NCBI GenBank assembly: GCA_003550325.1
Contig: QKWP01000767.1
Span: 88,413-152,412, forward strand
Length of the DNA stretch: 64,000 bases
Source of the DNA: Gigaspora rosea
Lineage: Eukaryota > Glomeromycota > Glomeromycetes > Diversisporales > Gigasporaceae
Direction: 5' to 3'
Shown here: in pieces, positions 11,771-25,143 of the stretch
Numbering within the stretch: position 1 is the first letter of the stretch
Layout: each line of letters opens with the position of its first letter
Notes under the pieces: generated by a model
Seen by the model: only the letters and a program-made list of their open reading frames with translations
Database searches by the model: none
Told to the model about the DNA's origin: nothing
Translations under genes and position numbers: made by a program

Positions 11771-12898
11771 AATTTTTTTTTTCACTTTGGCAGTTTTGCC
11801 AGTACTTTATTAAGATACTAAGTATATCACTACATTAATACACTTGTATACTCCTAATTTGCAAGCCTGACATCACCCAGCTACCCTAAGGTGCCCAAGT
11901 GCAACCTACTGCACTAATTTAAGATTATTCAGAAACTAGAGGCTGTGTTAAACCAGCCTAAGTGCCACACCAAAATGGCTTTCCACCAAATAATATTCTA
12001 TCACCTATTGCCAACATGCACAAATTATAAGAGCCTTGTTTCTGCTCTATCTTCATTCTTTTTAATTCTTTGATATTTCTTTCACTTTTGTTAGTAGAAT
12101 TTTCCGCATGTCTTGAATTAGAGTCCCTCTTTTGCCTCTTCTTTTTAACAATACTTCTTGAAAATGGAGCCTTCTTTCCCTGCTAGTTTCTCTTGTGTGT
12201 CCTTCTTTTTGTTCCCATTCCACTATTTTAACACATCTATGCCATGAGAGGAAAATACTGCAAGATCAATTTCATGTCATTACTTGTAAGACCTAACTTA
12301 AATAAGTCTTCTTTATTATATGCCTTATATAAGCACCTTATAAGGCCTTCTCTTCTTTTTTTCCCATATATTGGCACTAAAAAGAGAATCACAGAGCTGC
12401 TATATTGAAACTTCATTTCTTTTCCCATTTTCATTTAGAAGCGCAAGTATAAATTTGACAACTGTCTTCTCAATCTTTTGCCACCATGTCTTCTAAGCTC
12501 CACATACTGGCAATTTTTCCTGAGTTTCCTTGGCATCTTTTCCACATACTTTACATATATCATCTTATGAGATCCAGATGTGTTATCTTAATATTACTAA
12601 GAGTCAGAAGCCTACCGTGCAAACACTTGATCAAGAAATTGAGTTTCCTTCCTTTATATATTGAGGTACATCTCATGCCACTTTGCTTTTTAATTCTTCT
12701 CCATAGACATTCCCACGCCCATGTATAGTAATAGTCTTTTTTTTCCAGCTAACTAGAAACACTTAGTATTCTCCAATCTGCTGCTATCATAGTGTCCTCA
12801 ATTTCTTTTATGACCTTTCACACTGGCATTTCAACCAGATTGTCTTGCCAGTACATATTTTACCTAATTCTTGACTTAATTCTATATTCTGTACTACA
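11770..12898 (-). pseudogene. 3' end of a degenerate LINE (zinc-knuckle region and tail)
   Basis: Read on the minus strand, the fragment around 12500-12560 encodes ICKVCGKDAKET-like residues followed by a basic region. This is the C-x2-C...H-like finger common near the C terminus of LINE polyproteins. Stops and frame changes interrupt it. A T-run at about 11767-11776 on the plus strand fits the poly-A tail of a minus-strand element. The fragment continues across the DNA transposon at 12907-14442 into the RNase H region at 14443-14936. No function is expected. Confidence 0.55.
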
Positions 12899-12906
12899 AG
12901 AAGAAG

Positions 12907-14442
12907 TAGTGTTTGGACCCGGATATCTGGATACCTGTTTTATAGTATCTGTTTCATAAAAGCTGTATCCGGATAATCATCAAATTTTAAATTGCGGATA
13001 TCCAGATAAACCCTACGGATAACCGGATAACCTTCCAGATATCCAAATAATCATACAGATATCTGGATAAACTGGATAAGTTATAGTTATTGTATGGATA
13101 TCTAATTACACATGGGTTTATATTCAAGTCATGTGAACAAAGACCACGTGGTTTGGATATAAACCCTGTGCATCCAGATATTCATATATAATAATAACTA
13201 TATTATCGTATGGGTCTGATACTGGTCTGATGTAACAACTCATACGTACATGGCCACAATTAAAATAAAGTATATTAATCATTACTGTAAAAATAAAGTT
13301 TTAGTGAATAGATCATATTATTACTAATTTATTATAAATATGATTGTCTTTATGCAGTAAATTTTGTCAAATAGACCTTTAACAATCAGTGATCGTGAAG
13401 GCAACGATTTATAAACGGCTCTTATGTTATGAATACAAACTGACACTAATACCATGTTTAACCAAAATCAAGGATCTTTGAATTATACTACTAAACTATT
13501 TGCCAATGCTATTTCAATTATTTATTTACATTATTTTAACTATACTAATATTAAATGATTTTTTTTAACCAGATAAGGTTTAATTACCAAAAATTGCATG
13601 ATTCCGAATTTGAACTTTTCACAAAGAAAGCTCAATTCAATTCTCAAAACCAACAAATGCCTCACAAACGTCTACCGGTATGTATTAAAATCAAAAAATG
13701 CTTCCAACAAGTGAAAATGAACAAACGATACCAGTAGAAAATAATCGTCATAATCAAGTAATCGAATACTATAAAGAAAAAAGATAAAGAAATATCAGTG
13801 CTGATTGCAATAACAAAGATCATTAAGTATTATAGCAAATCACGAATAATGTTATTGTTCAATTTCCTGATACCAACAAACTGATCGATCCCAGTTTGAA
13901 GATTTCTTTTGATAATTGGTTTAAAATTGCTTTATTTTTCAATAAAATATGCAACCAATATATTTGCCTAGATAATTACTAAATTGTGCTAATTACAATT
14001 TAAAAAGTACACTAATTATAATTTAAAAAGTACAATAAGTATAATTAAAAAAGTACAGTACACTAATTACAATTTACAAAGTACGTACGTACAGTACGTT
14101 AATTTACTGCTAAAAGTATTCGTACGGGTCTATATGAATTTGAACATCACATGATTTTCATATAAACCCGTGCGAATAAATGTTCGAAAAAAGCACGGGT
14201 TGTTACATAAGACCCGTACGATAATCAGTATTATTTAAACGGGTAGGCAACACAGATCTTATTGGGGTCCAATCTCTAACTACAGGTATCCGTGGATACC
14301 TGTGAATACCTACAGATATCCGTTAGGTTATCCATTTGGAAACTGGCGAAAAAGGTTTCTTACCCATGAGACATTTATAGCATCCGGATATGCGGTTAAC
14401 CGTATGGATATCCGGATATGCGAGTGACGGGTCCAAACTTTA
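12907..14442. mobile_element. 1.5-kb hAT-like element inserted in the LINE remnant
   Basis: Termini TAGTGTTTGGACCCG and inverse TAAAGTTTGGACCCG are followed on both sides by CCGGATATC-type repeats. Flanks agaagaag (12899-12906) and agaagagg (14443-14450) match at 7 of 8 positions. The LINE pieces on the two sides become continuous when it is removed, which supports the boundaries. It holds a further nested element at about 13086-14226. No transposase frame was found. Confidence 0.7.
13086..14226. mobile_element. Nested element with TTATTGTAYGGGT / ACCCGTACRATAA ends
   Basis: The left part gttattgtatggatatc and right part acataagacccgtacgataa resemble both ends of a shorter relative at 24228-24435. 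Internal acacatgggttta and aagcacgggttgt blocks are shared as well. Flanking duplications are not clear, so the limits are approximate. Confidence 0.4.
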
Positions 14443-16150
14443 AGAAGAGGAGCTGCTTGGCCTTCTTTCGCTAGTACATCTACTCTATCATTCCAATAAT
14501 TATTACTATGTCCTTTGACTTCAACCATCTCCACCTTTAAATTTTTAATTTGTTTTGTGTCAAGGATCTTGAGTAACAAATTATAGTTCTTCTGACGTAG
14601 CCACTCTTTATTCGATCTGAGCCTTTCATTCCCATTAATTCCTAGGATTGCAGCTACACTAACAGTATAAATTTTGATCTCGCTGTCTTTCGGAGACAAT
14701 AATAAGACTACCCAGATTGCTGCTAACTCAGTTCTTGTCGAAGAAGGCCATCCTTGTATACTGAGGTTCCCCTTCTGAATTATTTCTTTTCTGTCTTTAC
14801 CAACCTGAATCCATCCTAAACCTTGCTTACAACTCATTCTGTTTTCTGAAATTTTTTTGTACAATGAATCATCTGTATAAAACACTAATGACTTTTCTGC
14901 TACACTAATATTTCTATTTAACTGCTCTAGTAGCAAATTCTTACAATAATAACTAATCTTCTGTCTTTTTATTAGTTCTACTTCTATTATATCTATACTT
15001 ATTACCGCAATCAGGCTTGCTTTAGAGATTCTATCTAATTCCTCCTTCTTAACTACTCCCTTCTCTAATGAGCTTTCGACTATATCTGTCGATATATCAA
15101 AAACCCAATCACTCTCTTGTGCTTTGATACCCTAAATTGCTGTGAAAATTTCTTCCTTCGGAATCCATTGCATCTGTACCTTATCTGCCTCATTTGCTCA
15201 ATTCGCCACTAGTCTAATTTTATTCCCCTCCTTATTGACAGATGATCCTCTTCTAATAGCACTTCCATTTCTTTTTTCCTAACTACTCTTCATATGTCTA
15301 TTTTGTTCTCTCTATTCTTCATTAGTACATATTCTTTTTTCCTCTTATCTAATGAAATCTTCTTTTGCTTAATTATGGGCACCAATTTATTCTCTTCTAA
15401 AATTTGAAATTCCTGTCTAACTTCTCTTGTGGAAGAATTTGCAAGGACCATTTCCTCAATGTTCTTAAACTATTGAGGTATTCTTCCTCTATTCGATTTG
15501 TTTTTCGACCACATATATTGGCTCTATGAGATAAGTACATTTTCTTGTCTATTGAGAAGTTGGCCCAGGAAAAACAGGTCAAGAGCTGCCATTACCCTGG
15601 CATATTTGATTACTATTTTATCTCTAAGCAAACTGCGAATTGCTATACCAGTACCATATAGCTTCCAGCTATCTTGTGATGCTCTCATAGAGATATTAAT
15701 TTCTTTTGCTCTTAACAACACCAACATAGTTTGGTTAAATTTCCATAGCTTTTTCAGAAGATTTGGATTATCAACATTATGGAGTCTGAAGTCCTCCACC
15801 AAGCCAGCCAGTTTGAGACCTTGCTTAATTCTAATTTTCATAATTGCACTAATCTGACTTTCGTCATTTAATCGATTGTGAATGCTAGTAATTTGCTTAT
15901 TTAATAACTTAGTGTTCAATCTGCTGTTCAACCAAATACTTAGCAATCTTGTTATACTATGTGGCTTCTCTTTAGCAATAGATTCACTACCAAAGGTAAT
16001 ACTTCTTTCTTCTGCTTTGTTTTTGGATTGAAGACAATCAAGTTTGACTTTTTGACACTAATTTGAATATCATTTATCTGAAAGAACTTATTTGCTATTA
16101 ATAGCGTCTTCTCCATGACCTGCTTGTTTCATAATAAAAATCAGCAGAGA
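14443..16150 (-). pseudogene. LINE remnant: end of reverse transcriptase region and RNase H domain
   Basis: On the minus strand the fragment at 15946-15397 shows the segment after the RT active site (LLSIWLNSRLNTKLLNKQ), reached through frame changes at about 16000-16100. An open frame at 14936-14451 encodes an RNase H domain: FYTDDSLYKK (first Asp), STRTELAAIW (Glu), GHSNNYWNDRVDVLAKEG (last Asp). The third catalytic Asp, expected in an IYTDS motif, is Val here (IYTVS, residue 92), so the domain should be inactive. Several stops separate the fragments. The upstream RT palm is absent, consistent with 5' truncation. Confidence 0.8.
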
Positions 16151-16219
16151 TTTGCTAATTGCCCTATATAGAAATGGAATCCCATGTGATTCCGTTCTTA
16201 AGAAAAACCCCTATAGTAA

Positions 16220-16360
16220 AAAATCAAAACAAACCCATATCTCATGATCTGTCTGCCTAATTTTAATGATTTTACGTCATTAGAATCAGAAAAATTAGTT
16301 CTACAACTTTTATTAGAAACTAAAAAAAGTTTACATAATAAAAAAAAATACCTTCATATG
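16220..16360. repeat. Half-arm copy of the 40807-41179 palindrome family
   Basis: The phrases cattagaatcagaaaaatta and tctacaacttttattaga here also occur in both arms of the palindrome near 41 kb. Only one arm is visible, so this is an incomplete or decayed copy. The remainder of 16150-16700 holds no recognised gene. Confidence 0.5.
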
Positions 16361-16730
16361 TAAGCAAGCTAGATTCCTGTACTATAAAAAAAACATATGA
16401 ATTTCCGTTTTTGTTTATTATAAGATCTGCAATTTTTTTACCCCTTTAGAGGCGGACTACCCTTAAATATTTAAAGGGCAATAATACAAATTTGTATGTG
16501 GACCACAATACACAAACTTGATCAAAGTTGCATCATTTTGCAAACCATGATAATTTATTATCAAACTTTTGCATTATTTCTTTTATCATAAATCATCGAC
16601 AAATAAATTGTTCGATTGTTAGATAAAAAGAGCATAAAATAAATAAAAAGACCTTGAAAGTGATAAGTATAAAACATGCCTGACTATTACTATCCTACAA
16701 TAAATATACCTTAGCTGTCGCACCAAATTT

Positions 16731-17005
16731 GCCACAGCAGATTCTCGATTTAAATTGCCGATCTACAAAATTTTGGCCCGCATTATACGGTTGTTACATA
16801 ATTTTTGGGCGGAAAAAATTTTTTGATTTTTTATTACAAAAATAGAAATTAACAAGGGAATAGGCCTATAGTATGTTAAAATTAGTCCCGGGAACATTTT
16901 TCGCTTAATAGGCAGTTGTGATTTCATTAGTAAGATTTTGAGTAATTTCAGCCTAAATTTTTGATCGTCGCTTTTATCCAATCAAAATCGAGAGTCTGCT
17001 GTGAC
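16731..17005. mobile_element. MITE-like inverted repeat (CACAGCAGAYTCTCGAT ends)
   Basis: The left end gccacagcagattctcgatt pairs with the inverse of the right end, tcacagcagactctcgattt. The interior is AT-rich and non-coding. A target duplication was not identified. Confidence 0.6.
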
Positions 17006-17079
17006 AATAATTCTGTAACTTGTGCACTTCATGCCGAATTAAGGATTTATCAGAAAAATAAAAAATTTGGCATCGACTA

Positions 17080-18345
17080 GCGCATCCACTTATTTGCGCG
17101 GGTAATACAAGCTCCTGGAGAGGAAATAGCCAATCGGAGAGAGCAAATTTTGACTATTCCGGATCAGCCCGACGAAGAATTCGAACACGTGTAAAAGAAG
17201 AAAAAAGCGAAAATACGCAAAAACTAATGTTTAAATCGATCTTGGTGCACTAATTAAAAATGACAGAAATGAAATTTTACATATATTAAGCATTACTCTA
17301 ACCTAGGGTGTCCAGGATCATGATTCGGTAAATGCCAAATTATGCATCCGGTAAATTGCAAATTATGCGAATTATGCGGACCCCAGGATTAAGGTTAAAA
17401 AAAATTTGCTGACCAACCAAATTTCAAGATCTTCTGTAATGCAAGACAAATTTTATAACCGTCTATGAAACTGTTTTTACGTGTTATAAAATTTTATTAT
17501 ATAAATAATATTTTCGAACTCTAACCTTATTGCAAGATTTTACCCCTAATCTAAAAGCACGAAATTTTACTAGAAATTTTTTGTGTTCTAATTTTGCCCG
17601 TGGTATGTACTAAAATTATCTGCAACTTACATTGTACAACCAATAGTGTGTATAATCAATAATTGTTACTACATTCGAGGTGTTAAGAATATCAGTATGT
17701 GATTTTAGTATTATTTTATCAAACCTTACTATAGAGTTTGCTTAATTATCACGCCTCATAGAATTTAGGGATAGCTCTACCAGAAATTATGATTAATTCC
17801 AGCAGGGTTTTTTAGGGAGTGATGGTACGGTTTGATAAAATCACATCCGTACCATACTGATCTGTAATTCCCTACATTCGGATCTATTAATTTTAAAGTG
17901 TAGATACTATGATAGTTTAGCCAGCATTATTCACATGATCCTACTCGGAATTAGCCAGCGTTAGAGTATAATATAGGCCGACTTGATAATACACTCTGTA
18001 ATTTAATCTGTATAATGACAATTGACCAATAGAAATTCCTTTATACGAGAGAAAGGATAAATTATGCGAGATTATGTGGGCTTCTTTAAATTATGCGAAA
18101 TCGCATATTTTATGCGCTATAAGGTGAATTATGCGAATATTATGCCGGATCATAATCCTGGACACTCTAATCTAACCCTATAGCCTATAACGTTAGGGCC
18201 CTAACCCTAAATTTTTTATCTCACGCACTTTGTTTATTTACAAAATCGGATTTCCTTTTTGGTTTGTGTTACCCGCGCAAATAAGTAAAATGATCGACTA
18301 GCCGGTCAGCTAAGCCGCTCTAGTCGATTATGTCGACTACGGCTA
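17080..18345. repeat. Outer inverted pair around the 17.3-18.2 kb element
   Basis: cttatttgcgcgggtaatac near 17090-17110 is mirrored by gttacccgcgcaaataag near 18268-18285, and both lie next to cgactag. The arms enclose the hAT-like element, suggesting that it inserted into an older palindromic element. Confidence 0.45.
17304..18169. mobile_element. 866-bp hAT-like element (TAGGGTGTCCAGGAT ends)
   Basis: The left end TAGGGTGTCCAGGATCATGA matches the inverse of the right end, TAGAGTGTCCAGGATTATGA. Flanks ctctaacc (17296-17303) and atctaacc (18170-18177) match at 7 of 8 bases. Both subterminal regions repeat AAATTATGCGAATTATG-type words. An inner inverted pair (about 17690 and 17850, words ttttatcaaacc/ggtttgataaaa) marks a second insertion. 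No ORF. Confidence 0.7.
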
Positions 18346-19081
18346 TAGCCGGACGGCTAACCGACTACAGACTGGCCGAACCCACCCCTAGACAAAACAA
18401 AAGATCTTCAGAAACTCAATTTTTAACTTATGTTATAAATAGTATAATAAATTATAACAAAATTTTATTAATATAACTGCTTCTATGTTTTAGGTTAAAA
18501 ATCATCCAGGTCTTATTTTAAATTGATTTGTTATAAAAATTTTTTTTGAAAAATTGTCAATCTACTTTTTTGCAATTCAAGCCCAAATATATGCTGCTAT
18601 AGTTGTCTATATAAATTACGTACAATTGAATTCTTTTAACCGCTTTTGTATATACACAATATAAGCATTCAAATTCATTTATATCAATTTTTTACATAAA
18701 AAATATGTATAAATGATGTAAAAAAAGCACCATTTTTGTATAAACAAATTATACATGATGGAAACTAAAGAAAACAAAAATAGATTATAGCAAGCTTTTT
18801 AATTACAAAAAAAAAAGTTATAAATACTAATCTTTTTTGTTAAAAAAAAAAAAATAAAGAACGTCATTATTACGGAAAAATACTACCGAAAATTTTCCAG
18901 AAAAGGTTTCTAGAACTAGTAATATTTATTTATGTCACGAATTTAATTTAATCTCTATATATGTCTATTTGTTTGTGTTACAAAAACAGAGAAAATCATT
19001 TGGAAACGCAAAGTCACACAGGAAATCTAAGAATTACGGAAAATTTTCCTTATGTCTGATCTGAAAAAATATAAATAGCAC
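18346..19081. other. AT-rich stretch upstream of kinase gene
   Basis: Apart from A-runs near 18805-18860, no gene, repeat termini or conserved frame was recognised. Confidence 0.4.
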
Positions 19082-19237
19082 ACTCAACTTTTCGAATATT
19101 ATAAGTTTACTTAGAATTCAAATTTATAATTCATTAAAAGATTAAGATTATATAATTGGACTCAACTTTTCGAATATTATAAGTTTACTTAGAATTCAAA
19201 TTTATAATTCATTAAAAGTTTAAGATTATATAATTGG
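19082..19237. repeat. 78-bp tandem duplication upstream of the kinase start
   Basis: A 78-base unit starting actcaacttttcgaatatta occurs twice in tandem with about one difference (attaag versus tttaag near its end). It ends about 170 bases before the kinase ATG, so it may lie in the promoter or 5' leader. The near identity indicates a recent duplication. Confidence 0.9.
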
Positions 19238-19404
19238 ACTTTAATTCCTCATAAATAACTTAATTATCCCTCTATATAGTCACCTTTACCTTTATAAGAC
19301 TATCTTTATATTAGAGCGTGATTATAAGGAGGGATAACTGTATTCACGTCGCAAACTCTTAATCCAACAAGACATAAAATTTTAGATCAGGTTCTTATAA
19401 CATC

Positions 19405-20933
19405 ATGGCATTCGATAACACTAACCCGCACGAAGGAACATGTATGTATCAAGTGTATGGCTGCTTGCTTCATTATTATAATTTTACAAAATATTAATAA
19501 CATAACTACCTATGTTAGTATTAAGATATTCAAAAATGTTGCGAAAATATTTGACTAAAAATGGTGTAAAAGGCTTTGATTATTCTAAATTCAGCAAACC
19601 AAATCCAAAAGGAAAGGGAGAAACTGCATTCGTATATATAACAATTTTTGAACAAAAAACCTATGCATTAAAAAGTCTAAACAATAATTTGGGTATGGAC
19701 ACAGAAATGCTCAAGAAATTTTCTCAAGAGGTAATATGATTTTCATTATTCAATATTCATGTCATATTTTTAGATAAGGTTGTTATCGTCTCGGTTTGTA
19801 TACTCTTATAGTCATATAAACCCTAGGACAATTGTTCCAATTTTTTTTTACATTTTTCAAAATAATTATGTAAAAATCAATAATTACCGTCCATATATTC
19901 GGAGGTGAAAATAAATGTAATGAATGTAATGATAACAAAGCCGGTTAATGAATAGATTAAAGAGTGGATAGTGCCCTATTTTTTCATGAGGAATTATTAA
20001 TAAAACTTGTATAATTTCACCTATGCATTTAGATTATAAATCTTCATAAAGTTGACCATCCTAACATTATTAAGCTTTTTGGAGTCTCAATAGGTGAGTT
20101 AAATATCCAATTCTAACATTTTAATACATAAATTATTGAAATTAATTTAGTAGTAATTTGGTATGTACCTAGAACCACAAACGGATAATTTCATGTTAGT
20201 ATTGCAGTACGCTAACGGCGGTAATTTACGAGAATATTTGAGTAGAAAACAAATAGCGGGCATTTACAGAATTTCGTGGAAAGAACTCATCCAGACCGCA
20301 ATAGAAATTACCGAGGGGCTGATATATTTGCATGATAAAGGAATCGTTCATCGGGATTTGGTAAGATAAATTTTTGTCAATTTTACATAAAATTTTGAAT
20401 GTAACTCAAATTAATTAATAAATATCTAGCATTCAAAAAATATACTTATTAACGATGGCAAAGCCTTGATTTCGGACTTTGGGTTATCAAAGCGGTTGGA
20501 TGATACTTCAAATTCTGGTATGGCGGTAATGGCAGCATACACTGACCCACATTGCCTTATAAACAGAAAGAAATCTGATCGTGACCAAAAATCTGACATT
20601 TATAGCCTGGGTGTACTTCTCTGGGAACTTACAAGTGGAATTCCCCCATTTCATAAATTTACATTAATGGCCTTATTTCATGAAGTTCTGAAAAATAATA
20701 GAGAAAAAATTATTGATGGTACACCATCAGGATACTCAGACCTTTATAGTAAATGTTGGTCCTTTAATCCAAATGAACGTCCTGCACTAAGTGCAATTTT
20801 GAGTAAATTACAAAGCTTATCAACCGAACCTATTGAAATTATTACTAATATTGTTGGATATGAATCTTCAAAAACAGAAAATTATCAAAGTCAACATTCA
20901 CCTGGTAACTGGTTAACAATAAATTATATATAA
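19405..20933 (+). CDS. TKL-like protein kinase, five exons, 333 aa
   Basis: Predicted exons are 19405-19441, 19519-19730, 20033-20093, 20173-20360 and 20430-20933. They total 1002 nt in one frame with GT-AG introns. The product should phosphorylate Ser/Thr or Tyr using ATP in the cytoplasm. A glycine-rich loop (GKGETAFVY, G44 and G46) comes first, then lysine K64 in YALK, the catalytic loop HRDL (163-166) with HSKN, and DFG (182-184). YTDP replaces the usual APE-type motif, and SDIYSLGVLLWELTSG follows. The tail of about 45 residues is Ser/Gln-rich and has no further domain. The start was chosen because the short first exon has correct phase, but an exon further upstream cannot be excluded. 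The 212-, 61- and 188-nt exons have the same lengths as those of the kinase at 56333-57528. Such kinases are expanded in Glomeromycotina; the substrate is unknown. Confidence 0.9.
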
Positions 20934-23900
20934 ATTTTTTATTAAAAAAGTCTTAATTTAAATTAATATTTATATATTAATAAGGTGCTCTGGACCCATC
21001 GACGATCGATCAAGGAAATTCACCTGATAACTAGTATGTATTAATTTATTTATTACTTTTAATTCAATTATCAAATTTGCTCATATACTAACCATATGAT
21101 TTACACCAAATTAGTTTGTATGTGCCAAATTATTCATTAAAAATTCATTTAAATAGTGATTTTTACATGAAATACTTAATTAAACTACGTACTTTATGTA
21201 ATTATTAGATTGTAAATATAAGATTTATTTATATTGATATATATGATATGTAGTAATTTCAAATTCTTATATTATTAATTATTATTTTAATAAATAGCAT
21301 ATTTATAAAAATTATTAGTCAGTGAGTACATGATGAGAACACTACTTATTTAATTTATTAATATTTATTTTAAACTAATTAAAATAATCAATCCGTAAGT
21401 AAGAAACCTTTGTTATTAACATCAGTCTATATTTAACCCGATATTTCTTACTGATTAATTCTTAAATACATCTATTTATTCAGCAACTAACTGTTAGCTT
21501 GTGAGTAAATTATTATTGCATTAATTTTTAAAGTCTATTTTTCTTAACATTTTACTAATAAATGATATGCAAATAAATTATTAAAGTTCAAATCAAGTAT
21601 CGCTCGTATTATTTTTGATCTGCATTGTTATAATCGAATTTTTTTACAAATAACAATTTATTCTTTCCATAATATACTATTAACTAATAAGTATTATATT
21701 TTGTTAAATCAAAGTTTGCTAGGTTTAGTTATAATTTATATGATAAAAGACCTATTATTTTACTAGGATGCACTTATTAATTTAAAATCCTGGTGGTTTT
21801 ATGCATAATAAGTCCATAAATTTCTTTTTTAAAAAATATTACCAAGCATTCCTGGATTTTTTATGTAAATGTTTATAAAGTTTTTTATGCAGCTATTATA
21901 AATTCAGCTCATAAAAAAATATAAAAAAAATATAGACTATAGATTATTTTTTTAGATTTTTTTTCACTTAAAGATACAGTTGTAGCCAAACAAAAGAAAT
22001 AATCTAAACACAAATGAATATGAATAATACGATTAGCTATATTATAAAAAGCCATTTAAATAATGACTCAAACTTGTGACAATAAATATAAAGAACGAAT
22101 ATTTAAATATTAAATCTCATTTCATTCGTGTTAACTTAGGGTGTTCCCAAGCACCTTAATCAATCTGTTGGAATCGGTCTGATAGTAAATTTTTATTAGT
22201 AAAAAAAAAAAATAGTTTAACGAATCAAATGATTGATTATTCCAATGAATAAAATAAGTGATGGAAGTTCAATGCGTCAGAAAGAAAAATTTTATTAACG
22301 GAAGTTCATTTAACTGATTAAGGGTATTCATCACATTGCTATCAACAAGAGATAGAAGCCCAAACGTCCTTTTTTATCATAGAGTTGTGCATATTGGCGA
22401 AATTTTTCATTGATTGATTAGAAAAATAATTATCAAAATCATTACCAACGCTGACGAATTATTACCTTATTCTCCATGCTAAAAATATTCATCACAAATA
22501 AAAAAGTCACATTTTGTGTTCTGTTGGTTTGTAGTAAATTTTGAAAAAGAAGAAGCAAAAATTGGAAATGTCGTAGATTGTTTTATCCTTTCGTTGATCT
22601 ATCAATTGATAAATGGTAATAATGATAAAGATGTTTGTTCAAGCATCAATTGCAATCAATATTTTAATAAATCGTAATACTTGAGAACGAACATGACCAT
22701 AAATTAACCACATTGAGGAAGATACATGAGCATATTTCAATCATATTGTGCGGGAAGCTTTAACTATTAGATCACGTGATTTTGATCATTTTTTCGTAGT
22801 AATTAATAAAATACGAGCGTGTTTCAGGGACATGTGGATTTTGTGATATAATTTAGCAAATTATGTTTTCGCTATCAGGAAATTATGTGATTTACTAACG
22901 AATATACTACGTTGATCTATTTATATATAAACTTAAAAATTTATCTAGAAAAAAACTTGCGATTTTTTCAAAAAAAAAAAAGCTGCACTAAAAATTCAAA
23001 TTGACTTTTTTCATGCAAATAGCTTATATTTGCTTGAACCATTAAACCATAAATTTTTTAAAAAAAAGATTTGTACTAGAAATTTAAATTTATTTTTTAC
23101 ATACAAATTTCTAAAAATTTATTTTTTAAAAAAAATGTGTTGCACTAAATTTATTTCAACTATTTGTGCTTTACGATCATTAAAAAAGCATTTGTTATCA
23201 TGTCCAACTGCTACTATAGCTATTTTAATGCTTGAAAAATATATTTGCTGTAATCAAAGCAAATCGAAGCATATCGAAGTAAATCGCAGTAAAACGCATA
23301 AAATTTGCGATTTGTTTCGATCACATCAAATCACAAAATCCACACATCCCTGGCATGTTCTAAAAATAAATAAAGTTTTTCCAGTCAGCTCTGATACTAA
23401 TAAAATCTATAAAATTTAGTGTAACATGTGGTCTGTTAAGGTTATTTGATGGTCAAAAAGAGAATACATATACATTACTTTTTTACAAAGTCCTAATAAA
23501 ATAGTTTAAAAGGCTACTGCTTCATTTGTTTAGGTTTAAATTTAATTTTAAACCACAAATTTTGTTCTTAAAGGCAAGAAGAACTAATCTTGCGGATTGG
23601 TTTTAAAATTTAAAAATTTTTAAAAGAGGAGTAGCATTTTTTGTAAAACTATTTTTTATGGGATTTAAAGCTTTCCGCACCATATTATCCCCATGCTATT
23701 AGTCTTCAACATCCCATTATCCATACTATTAGTTCTCAAAAATGGTCTAATTAATAATGTCATAATGGTTGAGTATCTCAATCACCAGCTAATCGAATTG
23801 AGTGTGCTACTTGAGAACATCCTTAATTTGAGTATTATAAACCTTTATTAATCTATGTATTTAAATAAGTTATTCAAATTAATATTTATTAATTTATTTG

Positions 23901-24227
23901 TGTTTATATCATAAGTATAAATGTTATAGATTAAGTAATACTAACAATCACAGGTCGAATAAAGCCCTACCGGGAACTGTATAGCTGGACAAAAACCGGT
24001 GTTATACTATTAAAAATTTTCTGCGCATAAAATCTTCCTTATGATTATCACCCCTGTTATTCTGTCTCTGCACGATCACGATCCGATCACCTTAAATTGC
24101 CCACGATTATGATCGATTATCCCTTCCTAAAATATAATACCTACGTTATTACCATATATAGATCTTTTCTTATTACTATCTATAGATATCCCGATTGCCA
24201 TATATGTCCTCCTATAGATATATTATA
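20934..24227. other. Long AT-rich non-coding region
   Basis: No convincing gene was found across 3.3 kb. A diverged ~80-bp unit (aagctgcactaaaaattcaa and variants) recurs two to three times at about 22975-23150. At 23260-23310 short aaatcgaagcatatcgaagt words recur. The 129-residue frame at 23030-23419 has simple repetitive composition and I do not regard it as a gene. Confidence 0.5.
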
Positions 24228-24435
24228 GTTATTGTATGGGTATGTAGTGAATAACCTAGTTACACACGGGTTCATATTCCGAAGGCACGGATTTAAATAT
24301 GAACCCGTGTGTGTAACTGGTTATTCAGTATACCCATATAATAACTATCTTATTGCACGGTGTCTGACGTAACAATCCCGTGCCAATAAGTAAATGAAAA
24401 AAGCACGGGTTGTCACATAAGACCCGTACAATAAG
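24228..24435. mobile_element. Short relative of the nested 13.1-14.2 kb element
   Basis: It starts gttattgtatgggtatg and ends acataagacccgtacaataa, which are inverse-related termini. A central palindrome carries cacgggttcatattc against its inverse. The same blocks bound the longer copy at 13086-14226. Non-coding. Confidence 0.5.
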
Positions 24436-25106
24436 TATAATTACCATACCCGAATTCCATACTAAATTATCTGCAACGCGTGAAAATAAATTAGATTCAT
24501 TCTTTAACAATACTAAGTGCGTGAAGCCTTTAAATATTACCACAAATCTGCTAGCCCAATGAAGAATTAGAAAGGCGGATTTCAAATTAATGCTTCGGGT
24601 GTGAGTCTTGAATTGGATAAAGACGCGAGGGAAAAGTATAATTGGTGCTGAATAAATGTGTATTAGTAATGACGGAAAGATAATGACCCTGATAAAGAAA
24701 ATCGTAGCTAGCTAACATGTATAAAAGAACAATGTATTCGACCTTCTTGTATCTTTAGGTTTATCTGAGTGAATTCCTCCTTTATAATAAACTCATCTGT
24801 GTGATTTCTTTATATATATCGTATCTGCTGATTATTGCACGATTTATTTATTTATTTATATATCGTACTGAATGATTATTGCATATGAGTTTAACGATTG
24901 TTTATTTGATTTATTATTTTATTGCATTATTCGTTATTACATATTTTCCTATTTTTATTTATTGTAAACCCACCTTATCTTTTATTCCCGAACTACTGTA
25001 TCTAATATTCTCTAACCCGATATCTATCTAAGCCCATCCGATTTACCCAACCCTCGTTTACTATCCAAGCAGCTTAAACTGGCGTGTCTGATCTCTTCCT
25101 TTTTCG

Positions 25107-25143
25107 ATAGCAACACCGGAGACATATCAGGTTTTGATATGTC
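25107..25143. repeat. Perfect 13-14 bp hairpin followed by a T run
   Basis: The stem accggagacatatc pairs with gatatgtctccggt around a short loop and is followed by tttttattttt. It looks like a bacterial intrinsic terminator, but in this nuclear context it is more likely a relic of an inverted-repeat element. The surrounding 24436-25380 is AT-rich, with repeated aacctgat words at 25160-25360 and no gene. Confidence 0.7.

Noticed and set aside
20466..20933. A separate short kinase gene
   Set aside because: It lacks the glycine loop and catalytic loop. Phase-matched exons upstream complete a single five-exon kinase at 19405-20933.
23030..23419. 129-aa protein with several cysteines
   Set aside because: It overlaps diverged ~80-bp direct repeats, has Lys/Phe/Ile-rich simple composition, and shows no domain or splice partner.
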